DNA of 64,000 bases from DASUBV01 sp036510065 (GTDB lineage: Bacteria; Actinomycetota; Actinomycetes; Streptosporangiales; Streptosporangiaceae), in NCBI GenBank assembly GCA_036510065.1, contig DATCEO010000017.1:70813-134812 (forward strand). Direction: 5' to 3'. The notes below the pieces were generated by a model. The model saw nothing but the letters and a program-made list of their open reading frames with translations. It was not told where the DNA came from and did no database searches. This document shows, one piece after another, positions 9,057 to 17,230 of the stretch. Every line of letters begins with the position of its first letter. The first letter of the stretch is position 1. The position numbers and the translations under genes are program-made.

Positions 9057-10088
9057 ATGCCTGAGCCAGTGGTGACGCTCAGGGACGTCGCCCAGCGGGC
9101 CGGCGTGCACCCGGCGACCGCGTCCCGGGCCCTCAGCCCCGCGACCCGGCTGCTCGTCAGCGACGCGACCGCGCGCCGCGTGGTGCAAGCCGCTGCTGAG
9201 CTGGGCTACCGCCCGAACGCGATGGCCCGCAGCCTGCGGACGAGGCGGTCGCACACGATCGGCGTGCTCATCCCCGACCTGAACAACCCGCTCTTCCCGC
9301 CGATGGTGCGGGGCCTGGAGGACCGGCTGGCGGCCGACGGCTACGTGGCGCTGCTCGGCAATACCGACGGCCGGCTCGATCGCGAGCAGCAGGTATTCGA
9401 GCAGATGCGGGCGCGCAGCGTCGACGGGTACGCGCTCGCGACGGCGAGCCTGAGCAGCCCGGTGCTGGCCGAGGCGGCCCGGGACGGGCTGACCGTAGTG
9501 CTGATGAACCGGCTCGCCGAGGACTATGACTTTCCCGCGGTCTCCGTGGACAACGAGCGCGGCGCCCGGCTGGCCGTCGCGCACCTGGCCGCGCTCGGGC
9601 ATACCCGGATTGGGTACATCGCCGGCCCGCAGGGCCTGTCGACCGGGCTGAATCGCTATCGCGGCTTCCTGGCCGGCATGCACGAGGCCGGCCTCACGGT
9701 GCCGCCGGGCAGCGTCGCCTTCGCCGACGCGTTCTCGATCGAGGAGGGGCAGCGGTGCGGCAGGCGCATCCTGGCGGACCGCCCGCAGTGCACCGCCCTG
9801 GCCGCCGGTAACGACATGCTGGCCGTCGGCTGCTATGCCGCGATCGAGGAGGCGGGGCTGAACTGCCCCGCCGACGTGTCCGTCGTGGGCTTCAACGACA
9901 TGCCCTTCATCGACCGGCTGCGGCCACCGATGACCACGGTGGCCTTCCCGCACTACCAGCTCGGCACCGAAGCCGCCCGCCTGCTCCTGGAGCGGCTGTC
10001 GGGCAGCGAGAAGCCGCCCACGGTCTTGTACCTGGTTCCCGAGCTGGTCGTGCGGGGATCCACCGCGCCGACCAGGGGCGCCCGCTGA
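9057..10088 (+). CDS. LacI-family transcriptional regulator
   Basis: This 343-residue protein is a standard LacI/GalR regulator. An N-terminal helix-turn-helix runs through VTLRDVAQRAGVHPATASRA (about 6-25), a hinge helix PNAMARSLRT lies near 58-67, and a periplasmic-binding-protein-like effector domain starts at SHTIGVLIPDLNNPLF. The effector is probably a sugar or small carboxylate. GGGAG lies about 10 bp upstream of the ATG. It stands between a divergent GH38 gene and a co-directional dehydrogenase and transporter run, and a LacI-type operator is found just before the dehydrogenase. Local control of the island by this protein is the simplest reading. Confidence 0.93.
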   Translation: MPEPVVTLRDVAQRAGVHPATASRALSPATRLLVSDATARRVVQAAAELGYRPNAMARSLRTRRSHTIGVLIPDLNNPLFPPMVRGLEDRLAADGYVALLGNTDGRLDREQQVFEQMRARSVDGYALATASLSSPVLAEAARDGLTVVLMNRLAEDYDFPAVSVDNERGARLAVAHLAALGHTRIGYIAGPQGLSTGLNRYRGFLAGMHEAGLTVPPGSVAFADAFSIEEGQRCGRRILADRPQCTALAAGNDMLAVGCYAAIEEAGLNCPADVSVVGFNDMPFIDRLRPPMTTVAFPHYQLGTEAARLLLERLSGSEKPPTVLYLVPELVVRGSTAPTRGAR

Positions 10089-10186
10089 TGCGGCGTGACG
10101 CACTGGGCAAAGTAGTCATAACCTTGCCCGGAGGGCCTTGACAGGGCGGCGCTGCGGAGGCCATTTTGGGGGTCAACAATTATCGC

Positions 10187-10200
10187 TGCAAACGATTGTG
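10187..10200. promoter_or_regulatory. LacI-family operator-like site
   Basis: TGCAAACGATTGTG matches the LacI/GalR-family consensus TGNAANCGNTTNCA at every defined base except the last two, and its central CAAACGATTG has the typical CpG pivot. It sits 8 bp before the proposed ATG of the dehydrogenase and 99 bp after the LacI-family gene. A TTGACA hexamer at 10138-10143 could be a -35 element, although no good -10 follows at the right distance. The position suits repression of the downstream genes. Confidence 0.6.
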
Positions 10201-10207
10201 GTTCGAC

Positions 10208-11173
10208 ATGGCAGATGAGCAGGGCGGGTTGCGGATCGGCTGGCTGGGCGCCGGCCGGATGGGCGCGATGCTCATCCGTCGCCTGCTGAGCGCCGGGTGT
10301 GACGTGTCGGTCTACAACCGGACCAAGGCCAAGGCCGAGCCGCTGGCGGCATACGGGGCCAAGATCGTGGACTCGGTGGCCGACCTGGCCGCGACGGACC
10401 TGGTGTTCGTGACGGTGGGCACGCCCCAGGACCTGATCGAGGCGATGACCGGCCCGGCCGGGCTGGCCTCGGCGGACCGGGTGCCGCGCATCGTGGTGGA
10501 CAGCTCGACGGTCTCGGCCGACGCCTCGCGGCAGGTGCGGCAGGCGCTCGCCGCTCGCGGCACCCAGCTGCTGGCCGCCCCGATCATGGGCAATCCCCGG
10601 GTGGCCGCGGCGGGCAAGCTCACGTTCGCCGTCTCCGGGCCGCGGGAGGCCTTCGACGAGGCGCTGCCGTACCTGAGCCTGCTCGGGGCCGGCGCAACCT
10701 ACGTGGGCGACGGCGAGACCGCCCGGATCGTGAAGCTCTGCCACAACTTGTTCCTCGGCATCGTGGCCCAGTCGCTGGCCGAGATCACCGTGCTGGCGCA
10801 GCGCTCCGGGGTCAGCCGGCAGGCCTTCCTGGCCTGCCTGAACAACAGCGTGATGGGCTCGCAGTTCACCCGGTACAAGACGCCGGCGCTGGTGAACCTG
10901 GACTTCACGCCGACCTTCACCGGCGAGCTGCTGCGCAAGGACTTCGACCTCGGCCTGGCGGCGGCCCGAGAGCGGGAGGTCCCGATGCCGGTGGCCGGGC
11001 TGGTGCACCAGCTGGTGCAGAGCCTGGTCGGCCACGGCTACGGCGGCGACGACTTCGCCGCCCTGCTGCTGCTCGAGGCGGAGGCCGCCGGCCTGGAACT
11101 CGAGAGTGAGAACGTCCAGGTGCCCGACGGCCTGGAGCCAGCTGACCCAACCGAAGCCGACGACACGCACTGA
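10208..11173 (+). CDS. NAD(P)-dependent beta-hydroxyacid dehydrogenase (HIBADH family)
   Basis: This 321-residue protein has the 3-hydroxyisobutyrate dehydrogenase fold. The N-terminal Rossmann motif is IGWLGAGRMGAM. A substrate-loop-like segment VVDSSTVSADASR follows mid-protein, and the helix GETARIVKLCHNLFLGIVAQ carries the catalytic Lys. It should oxidise a short beta-hydroxyacid or reduce a tartronate-semialdehyde-like compound; the exact substrate is open. I chose ATG 10208 because the family motif starts ten residues later. The in-frame TTG at 10166 would place the LacI-type operator inside the coding region. No strong ribosome site is visible. It is the first gene after the regulator and probably joins the following transporter in one catabolic unit. 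Confidence 0.85.
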   Translation: MADEQGGLRIGWLGAGRMGAMLIRRLLSAGCDVSVYNRTKAKAEPLAAYGAKIVDSVADLAATDLVFVTVGTPQDLIEAMTGPAGLASADRVPRIVVDSSTVSADASRQVRQALAARGTQLLAAPIMGNPRVAAAGKLTFAVSGPREAFDEALPYLSLLGAGATYVGDGETARIVKLCHNLFLGIVAQSLAEITVLAQRSGVSRQAFLACLNNSVMGSQFTRYKTPALVNLDFTPTFTGELLRKDFDLGLAAAREREVPMPVAGLVHQLVQSLVGHGYGGDDFAALLLLEAEAAGLELESENVQVPDGLEPADPTEADDTH

Positions 11174-11237
11174 CAGCACAGAACTACTGACAGCACAGCA
11201 CTACTGACAGCACAGCATTACTGACAGCACAGCACTG
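11170..11237. repeat. Four tandem 17-bp repeats
   Basis: Four uninterrupted copies of CTGACAGCACAGCACTA occupy 11170-11186, 11187-11203, 11204-11220 and 11221-11237, with one or two differences per copy. The first copy includes the TGA stop of the dehydrogenase. They lie between the dehydrogenase and the transporter binding-protein gene. Each copy contains TGA, so read-through of the dehydrogenase would end in any phase close by. The array may be a simple variable-number repeat or may affect mRNA processing. Confidence 0.9.
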
Positions 11238-11318
11238 GGGCAGGCCCGCGGACGCGAGCCGGCCACTCCCGCGCCATTCAAGGATGAAGCCCTTACCGTC
11301 AGCGGAAGGAGAGCCGGG

Positions 11319-12578
11319 ATGATGTCACGCCACGCCCGGTTGATAGCTCTCGCCGGGACCGCCGCCGTCGCCACCGCGACGGTGGCCGGCTGCGGCAGCA
11401 GTTCGAGCAGTTCCAGCGGAAAGCACCAGGCCGGCCCGATCGTGGTCGGCGCGTCCCTCTCCCTCACGGGGGACTTCTCGGCCGACGGCCAGGCGTTCGC
11501 GCGCGGCTACGAGCTCTGGCAGCACGACGTCAACTCGGGCGGCGGCCTGCTCGGCCGCCAGGTCAAGCTCATCATCCTCAATGACGCGAGCAGCCCCACC
11601 CAGGTGGTCAGCAACTACGACAAGCTGATCTCCAGCGATCACGTGAACCTGACGTTCGGGCCCTTCTCGTCGCTGCTCACCACGCCGGCCTCCGCGGTGG
11701 CCGCCCGCAATGGCCTGGCGTTCATCGAGGGCGCCGGCGGCGCGCCGTCGGTCTTCACCGCTCCCGCCAACGAGCAGGCGCACAACGTGTTTGACGTCAG
11801 CCTGCCGATCCAGCAGGAGATGGTGCCGTTCGCCAACTGGGTCAAGTCGCTGCCAGCCAGCCAGCGGCCGAAGACGGCCGCCTACCCGATGGCCCAGGAC
11901 CCGTTCGCCGATCCGCCCGTCCAGGCGACCCAGCAGACGCTGCAGGCGGCCGGAATCCGCACCGTCTATTCCAAGGTCTTCCCGGCCGAGGTGCCCGACT
12001 ACACCCCGGCCGCCAATAACGTCGCCGCCAGCGGGGCGCAGGTAGTCGTGCTCGGCTCGACCGACGTGCCGACGGTCGGCGCGTTCATGAAGGCCTTCCA
12101 GCAGCAGCACTACACGCCCAAGATCTTCATCGCCGCGGCCGGCCCGGACCAGGGCTCCGCGTTCACCAGCGCGGTCGGCACGGGCAACGCCAGCGGCATG
12201 ATGGTCCCGAACGCCTGGTACGGCGGCTCGCCTAACCCGCAGAGCACGAAGATGGTGCAGGAGTACATCGCCAAGTACGGCGGCACCCCTTCGGACATCA
12301 ACGCGGACGTGGCCGAGGCCTACGCGGTCGGGCAGGTCGCGGCGCAGGCGGTCAAGGCCACCGGCGGCACCGATAATAAGAAGATCACCACCTACCTGCA
12401 CAGCGGGGTCACGCTGACCAGCGTCCAGGGTCCGGTCACGTTCGACTCGCTCGGCCGGAACAATGCGGCGACGACCTTCATCTTCCAGTGGCAGAACGGC
12501 AAGTACGTGCCGGTGCTGCCGCTCGGCACCGCGGGCGGCGCCACGCTCCTGAACCCCAAGCCGGCCTGGACCGGCTGA
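11319..12578 (+). CDS. ABC transporter substrate-binding lipoprotein (LivJ type)
   Basis: This 419-residue protein begins with a lipoprotein signal: positively charged start, hydrophobic core, and lipobox TVAGC with the lipidated Cys at 25, then a Ser-rich tether. The mature part is a type-1 periplasmic binding protein, with an opening strand (VVGASLSLTGDFSADGQAF) and helices like those of leucine/amide-binding LivJ/FmdD proteins. It should be anchored outside the membrane and deliver ligand to the permeases that follow. Such receptors bind branched-chain amino acids, amides, or aromatic and other carboxylates. The adjacent degradation genes suggest a carbon source rather than leucine. GAAGGAGAG precedes the ATG. 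Confidence 0.92.
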   Translation: MMSRHARLIALAGTAAVATATVAGCGSSSSSSSGKHQAGPIVVGASLSLTGDFSADGQAFARGYELWQHDVNSGGGLLGRQVKLIILNDASSPTQVVSNYDKLISSDHVNLTFGPFSSLLTTPASAVAARNGLAFIEGAGGAPSVFTAPANEQAHNVFDVSLPIQQEMVPFANWVKSLPASQRPKTAAYPMAQDPFADPPVQATQQTLQAAGIRTVYSKVFPAEVPDYTPAANNVAASGAQVVVLGSTDVPTVGAFMKAFQQQHYTPKIFIAAAGPDQGSAFTSAVGTGNASGMMVPNAWYGGSPNPQSTKMVQEYIAKYGGTPSDINADVAEAYAVGQVAAQAVKATGGTDNKKITTYLHSGVTLTSVQGPVTFDSLGRNNAATTFIFQWQNGKYVPVLPLGTAGGATLLNPKPAWTG

Positions 12579-12627
12579 CCCTGACCGCGGCGGTGCCCGG
12601 GGCTGCTCGGGGCCAGGGAGGTGGGAG

Positions 12628-13509
12628 ATGACGACCAAACTGCTGCACGCGATCGTCAGCGGCGTGCTCGGCGGCGGCGTCTACGCGCTGATGGCCGTCG
12701 GGCTGACCCTCATCTTCGGCGTGCTCGACATCATCAACATCGCCCAGGGCATCATGGTCGTCCTGGGCGCCTACCTCAGCTACGCGCTCTCCGTGCACCT
12801 GCACATCGGCCTGTTCACTGGCTTGCTCATCACGGTGCCCGCGATGTTCGTCATCGGAGTGGCCGTCCAGTGGCTGTTCATCCGGCCGCTGACCGGCCGT
12901 GACCGCACCTCGATGTCGCTGCTGGCCTGCTATGCGGTCGCGATCATCATCGAGGGCGTCCTGTACTGGGCGTTCGGTCCCAACTACGTCACCCTGTCCG
13001 CCTCCTACACCACCTCGAGCATGCACGTCCTCGGGTTCTACCTGCCTTATATCTACCTGTACGGCTTCGCCATGGCGGTCGCCCTGGTGCTGGCGCTGTA
13101 CGGCCTGCTGTACCGGACTAAGTTCGGCCGCGCGATCCGCGCGACCATGCAGGACCGGACCGCCGCCCTGCTGGTGGGCATCAACGTCAACCGGGTGGCG
13201 GCGCTGACGTTCGGCATCGGCGTCGCCGTCACCGCCGTGGGCGGCATGGTCTACGGCGCGACCAGCAGCGGCTTCAACCCCAACAGCGGCTACGACCTGA
13301 TCTCCCGCCTGCTGGCCATTATCATCCTCGGCGGCCTGGGCAGCATCGGCGGTGCGCTGGCGGCGTCCGTGCTCATGCTGACCATCGAGTCCGTGGTGGA
13401 CATCTGGTCCCCGACCTGGGCCGTCGCGGTGTTCTACGCGGCGCTGGTCCTGGTGCTGACGCTGCGCCCGGCGGGCCTGTTCGGCCGCCAGGCGGCGCGG
13501 GCACAGTGA
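12628..13509 (+). CDS. Branched-chain amino-acid-type ABC permease (LivH)
   Basis: This 293-residue membrane protein has about eight hydrophobic helices. It has the LivH-type start (GVYALMAVGLTLIFGVLDIIN), the cytoplasmic coupling segment GRAIRATMQDRTAALLVGIN near 168-187, and the C-terminal LGGLGSIGGALAASVL helix. It forms half of the translocation channel with the next gene product. An AGGGAGGTGGGAG stretch just before the ATG is a strong ribosome site. It is 49 bp downstream of the binding-protein gene and clearly in the same operon. Confidence 0.93.
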   Translation: MTTKLLHAIVSGVLGGGVYALMAVGLTLIFGVLDIINIAQGIMVVLGAYLSYALSVHLHIGLFTGLLITVPAMFVIGVAVQWLFIRPLTGRDRTSMSLLACYAVAIIIEGVLYWAFGPNYVTLSASYTTSSMHVLGFYLPYIYLYGFAMAVALVLALYGLLYRTKFGRAIRATMQDRTAALLVGINVNRVAALTFGIGVAVTAVGGMVYGATSSGFNPNSGYDLISRLLAIIILGGLGSIGGALAASVLMLTIESVVDIWSPTWAVAVFYAALVLVLTLRPAGLFGRQAARAQ

Positions 13510-13533
13510 GGACGGCGCCATGAGGATCGCCCC

Positions 13534-14601
13534 ATGAAAACGACATTGCCGCACCCGCGGGCGGGGGTGCTGCTCGCCCTGCTCGCGCTGGCCGCTGCCG
13601 TGGCCTTCCCGCTGCTGGCTGCCAGCCAGCAGGACACCGCCATCGGCGTGGACACGCTCATCTTCGTGGCCGCGGCGGTGGCCTGGAACATCTTCTCCGG
13701 CTATTCCGGCTACATCTCGCTCGGGCATGCGGTGTTCTTCGGCAGCGGCGCCTACGCGGCGGGGATAGCGGCCCGGGACTGGCATATCAACGGCGGCGCC
13801 GAGTTCGCGCTGCTGCTGCTGGGCGCGGCCGTCGGGGCGGTGATCGCCGTGCCGTTCGGCCTGATCGCCCTGCGCGTGCGGCGGCACACCTTTGTCGTGG
13901 TCACCATCGCGATATTCTTCATCTTCCAGCTGATGGCGTTCAACCTGTCGTTCACCGGCGGCACCACCGGGCTGCCCGCGCCGTTCCTGCTCTGGAGCCC
14001 GGTCACCTTCAATGACCGCTTCTACTACGTCGCGCTGGTGATCGCGGCGGGCACCATCGCGCTGTCCTGGCTGATCCGGCGGTCGCGGTTCGGCCTGCAG
14101 CTGCGCGCGATCCGCGACGACGAGGACCGGGCCGCGGGCCTCGGCGTGCGGACCCTGCGGGTCAAGCTGACCGCGTTCGTGATCTCCGGCGCCATCACCG
14201 GCATGGTGGGCGCGCTGTGGTTCTTCTTCGTCGGCGAGGTGCTGCCGCAGACCGGCTTCGACCCCATCTTCGATCTCACCGTGGCCCTGATGGCCTTCCT
14301 CGGCGGCCTGGCCACGGTCGCAGGGCCGGTCCTGGGCGCCCTCATCCTGGAGCCCGGCCAGCAGCTCCTGACCCAGCAGATCACCAGCAACTACCTCAGC
14401 CAGATCCTGCTCGGGGGCGTGTTCCTGGTGGTCATCCTGCTGCTGCCGCGCGGCCTGATCCCGACCGCCAGCGAGAAGATCAGGTCGCGGCGCGCCAGCA
14501 GGCGCGACCGCGACGTCAGCCCCGCGGCCCGCGGCGACCTGCCGCCCGGCAGCCCCGCTGGCGGGCCGCCGGCCGACCGCGCGGCCGGGCGGCCGGCATG
14601 A
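13534..14601 (+). CDS. Branched-chain amino-acid-type ABC permease (LivM)
   Basis: This 355-residue protein is the second permease. It has the LivM hallmark AWNIFSGYSGYISLGHAVFFG near residues 50-70, the coupling helix GLQLRAIRDDEDRAAGLGV, and a C-terminal FLGGLATVAGPVLGALILEP segment. The last 45 residues are a charged, Pro/Arg-rich cytoplasmic tail that lies beyond the usual end of the family. Its TGA overlaps the ATG of the next gene by 4 bp, which indicates translational coupling. ATG 13534 follows a weak purine stretch. Confidence 0.92.
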   Translation: MKTTLPHPRAGVLLALLALAAAVAFPLLAASQQDTAIGVDTLIFVAAAVAWNIFSGYSGYISLGHAVFFGSGAYAAGIAARDWHINGGAEFALLLLGAAVGAVIAVPFGLIALRVRRHTFVVVTIAIFFIFQLMAFNLSFTGGTTGLPAPFLLWSPVTFNDRFYYVALVIAAGTIALSWLIRRSRFGLQLRAIRDDEDRAAGLGVRTLRVKLTAFVISGAITGMVGALWFFFVGEVLPQTGFDPIFDLTVALMAFLGGLATVAGPVLGALILEPGQQLLTQQITSNYLSQILLGGVFLVVILLLPRGLIPTASEKIRSRRASRRDRDVSPAARGDLPPGSPAGGPPADRAAGRPA

Positions 14602-15374
14602 CCGCGCTGCTGCGGACCGAGGGCGTGGCCAAGGCCTTCGGCGGGGTGCAGGCCCTGGCCGACTGCACGATCGAGGTGGAGCAGGGCAGCATCACCGGGC
14701 TGATCGGGCCCAACGGCTCCGGCAAGACCACGCTGTTCAACGTGATCACCGGATACGAGCGGCTGGACTCCGGGGACGTCTACATGGACGGCGGGAAGAT
14801 CACCAACGTGCCGCCGCAGCGGGTGTTCGCCCTGGGCGTCGGCCGGACCTTCCAGCTGACCCGGATCTTCCCCCGGCTCACGGTCATGGAGAACATGCTG
14901 GTCGCCGCGCAGCACACCGGCCAGCCCGCCGGTACCAGGAGCGGGTTCCGCAACCCGCTGGCCCGGTCGGGCGGTTCCGCCGACCGGCGGCGGGCCCTGG
15001 AGCTGCTGGAGTTCACCGGGATCGCCGATCACGCCGGCGCGCTGGCAGGCACCTTGTCCTACGGGCAGCGCAAGCTGCTCGAGCTGTCCTACGTGCTCGT
15101 CGCCGATCCGGCGGTGGTGCTGCTGGACGAGCCGGCCGGCGGGGTCAACCCCTCGCTGATCACCCACATCTCCGCCCGGATCCGCGAGCTCAACGAGGCG
15201 GGCAAGACCTTCCTCATCGTCGAGCACAACATGGACTTCGTGATGGGCCTGTGCCACCGGGTCACCGTGCTCGACTACGGCACGGTGGTGGCCGCCGGGA
15301 CGCCGGAGGTCATCAAGACCGATCCGCGCGTCCTCGACGCGTACCTGGGAATCGAGGAAGACGCCGATGAGTAG
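14598..15374 (+). CDS. ABC importer ATP-binding protein (LivG)
   Basis: This 258-residue ATPase energises the importer. The P-loop is GPNGSGKTT at about 37-45. A Q-loop-containing segment TFQLTRIFPRLTVMENMLVA follows, then the signature TLSYGQRKLLEL, Walker B VVLLDEPAGGVNP and the switch His in IVEHNMD. The LSYGQ signature and the PAGGVNP D-loop are typical of LivG. The ATG overlaps the stop of the LivM-type gene. A longer open frame extends upstream, but homology begins at this ATG. It pairs with the LivF-type subunit, which overlaps it by 8 bp. Confidence 0.94.
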   Translation: MTALLRTEGVAKAFGGVQALADCTIEVEQGSITGLIGPNGSGKTTLFNVITGYERLDSGDVYMDGGKITNVPPQRVFALGVGRTFQLTRIFPRLTVMENMLVAAQHTGQPAGTRSGFRNPLARSGGSADRRRALELLEFTGIADHAGALAGTLSYGQRKLLELSYVLVADPAVVLLDEPAGGVNPSLITHISARIRELNEAGKTFLIVEHNMDFVMGLCHRVTVLDYGTVVAAGTPEVIKTDPRVLDAYLGIEEDADE

Positions 15375-16104
15375 CGACGCGGCGCTCGTCGTCGAGGCCG
15401 TGACCGCCGGCTACGGCGGCGGGGACGTGCTGCACGAGGTCAGCTTCAGCGTTCCCCGCGGCCAGATCACCTGCGTCGTCGGGCCGAACGGCGCGGGCAA
15501 GTCCACGCTGATGGCCGCGATCAGCGGGCTGCTGCGGCCCAGGAGCGGCCGCGTGCTGCTGAACGACGAGCCGCTGAGCGGCAAGAGCCCGCGCCAGGTG
15601 CTGGACCTGGGCATCGTCCAGGTGCCGCAGAACCACAGCCTGTTCCGGGAGATGACCGTCCGGGAGAACATCGACCTGGGCGGTTACACGATCGGGGACC
15701 GCGCGCTGCTGGCCCGGCGGCGCGCCGCCGTGGAGGAGATGTTCCCGGTGGTGGCCGACTGGTCGGCCAAGAAGGCCGGCAGCCTGTCGGGCGGGCAGCA
15801 GCGCCTGGTGGAGTTCGCCCGCTGCCTGATGCTCGATCCATCGCTGATCATCCTGGACGAGCCGTCGATGGGACTGGCCCCCAAGGTGCTGCGATCGGTC
15901 TTCGACGCCGTGGCGATGATGAACGCGGCCGGCAAGACGGTGCTGCTGGTCGAGCAGAACGCGCGGGCCGGCCTGCGGCTGGCCGGCCGGGGAGTGGTGC
16001 TGGAGAACGGCCGGGTGCGGCTGGCCGGCACCGGCCGCGAGGTGCTGGAGCACCCGGAGATCGGCGCCCTGTACCTGGGCGGCTCGTCGGAGAGCCGCGC
16101 GTGA
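15367..16104 (+). CDS. ABC importer ATP-binding protein (LivF)
   Basis: This 245-residue ATPase is the second nucleotide-binding subunit. The P-loop is GPNGAGKST, the LivF-type helix TVRENIDLGGYTI follows, then the signature SLSGGQQRLVEFARCL, Walker B IILDEPSMGLAP and switch His-equivalent Gln in VLLVEQN, as usual for LivF. Translation is probably coupled to the preceding gene through the 8-bp overlap. It completes a five-gene uptake system (binding protein, two permeases, two ATPases). Confidence 0.94.
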   Translation: MSSDAALVVEAVTAGYGGGDVLHEVSFSVPRGQITCVVGPNGAGKSTLMAAISGLLRPRSGRVLLNDEPLSGKSPRQVLDLGIVQVPQNHSLFREMTVRENIDLGGYTIGDRALLARRRAAVEEMFPVVADWSAKKAGSLSGGQQRLVEFARCLMLDPSLIILDEPSMGLAPKVLRSVFDAVAMMNAAGKTVLLVEQNARAGLRLAGRGVVLENGRVRLAGTGREVLEHPEIGALYLGGSSESRA

Positions 16105-16162
16105 GGCTGGGACCCGCCGTGCGGCCCGGTACGGCCGGGTGCGCCGTGAAGCCGGGTGCGCC

Positions 16163-17224
16163 ATGATCCTGGACGCGCACTGTCACGTCATCGTGCCCGA
16201 GATGACTACCAGCGCGGTGCCCGAGCACTGGCGCCCGTCGATCAGCCGCTCCGGCGGCGAGCCCGGCGAGCCGGGCGGCTCGGGCGAGCAGGTCGTGCAG
16301 TTCCGGGGCACCCGGCTGCGGTCGGCGGTGGCCGAGTTCAGCGATACCGGCGTGATGCTGGCCCAGGCGGCGGCCGCCGGCGTGACGCACCTGCTGCTGT
16401 CGCCCTGGATCATGCTGGTGCCGGTGACGGCGCCGCCGGCCGAGGCGGCCCGGGTGTGCCGGATCCAGAACGACGCGCTGGCCGGCGCCGCCGCCCGCCA
16501 TCCCGGCGCGGTCCGGGTCCTGGGCGCGGTGCCGCTGCAGGACCCGGCGGCGGCCGCCCGCGAGCTGGAGTACCTGATGAGCCTGCCGGGCGTCTGCGGG
16601 GCCGAGGTGCCGGCCAGCGTGGCCGGGGACTACCTCGGCCACCCGCGGTTCCTGCCGTTCTGGGAGACCGCCGCCGGCACCGGCGCGGTCATCTTCGTCC
16701 ACCCCACGACCACCGGGTTCGGCCCGGCCGCGCTGGCGGACTACTACCTGTGGAACTCGGTCGGCAACCCGCTGGAGACCGCGATCACCGCGGCGCACCT
16801 GATCGCCGCCGGAGTGCTGGAGCGGCTCCCCGAGCTGATCGTCCTGCTGGCGCACGGCGGCGGCGGGCTGCTGGCGCTGCGCGGCCGGCTGGGCCGGGCC
16901 TTCGCGGTCCGGCCCGAGGCCAGGGCGGCGTGCGCCGCCGGCCCGGAGGCCTCGCTGCGACGGCTCTACTACGACAGCCTGGTCCACGACCCGGCCGTGC
17001 TGGCCGCCCTGGTCGGGTTCGCCGGGGCCGGGCACGTGCTGCTGGGCTCCGATCGCCCGTTCGACATGGGCACGGCCGACCCGGCCGGCGACCTGGCGGC
17101 CGCCCGCCTGAGCCTGGGCGATGAGCAGCTCATCCTCGGCGGCAACGCAGCGCGCCTGCTGGGGATCGGCGATGGCGCGGCCAGCGGGGCGGCCGATGCA
17201 CCTTCCGACCAGGCAGCGAGGTAG
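16163..17224 (+). CDS. Amidohydrolase-2 family protein (ACMSD / LigW-like)
   Basis: This 353-residue TIM-barrel metalloenzyme opens with MILDAHCHV, giving the metal-binding His-x-His at residues 6 and 8. VIFVHPTTTG and LIVLLAHGGGG carry later conserved His residues, and the barrel closes with VLLGSDRPFD holding the catalytic Asp. This is the arrangement of the ACMSD/uracil-carboxylate-decarboxylase branch, which decarboxylates or hydrolyses aromatic and muconate-type acids. I chose ATG 16163 because family homology starts at once there; a GTG at 16139 is in frame. It sits between the importer and the M24 gene in one co-directional run, so it may act on the imported compound. Confidence 0.85.
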   Translation: MILDAHCHVIVPEMTTSAVPEHWRPSISRSGGEPGEPGGSGEQVVQFRGTRLRSAVAEFSDTGVMLAQAAAAGVTHLLLSPWIMLVPVTAPPAEAARVCRIQNDALAGAAARHPGAVRVLGAVPLQDPAAAARELEYLMSLPGVCGAEVPASVAGDYLGHPRFLPFWETAAGTGAVIFVHPTTTGFGPAALADYYLWNSVGNPLETAITAAHLIAAGVLERLPELIVLLAHGGGGLLALRGRLGRAFAVRPEARAACAAGPEASLRRLYYDSLVHDPAVLAALVGFAGAGHVLLGSDRPFDMGTADPAGDLAAARLSLGDEQLILGGNAARLLGIGDGAASGAADAPSDQAAR

Positions 17225-17230
17225 CTGACA

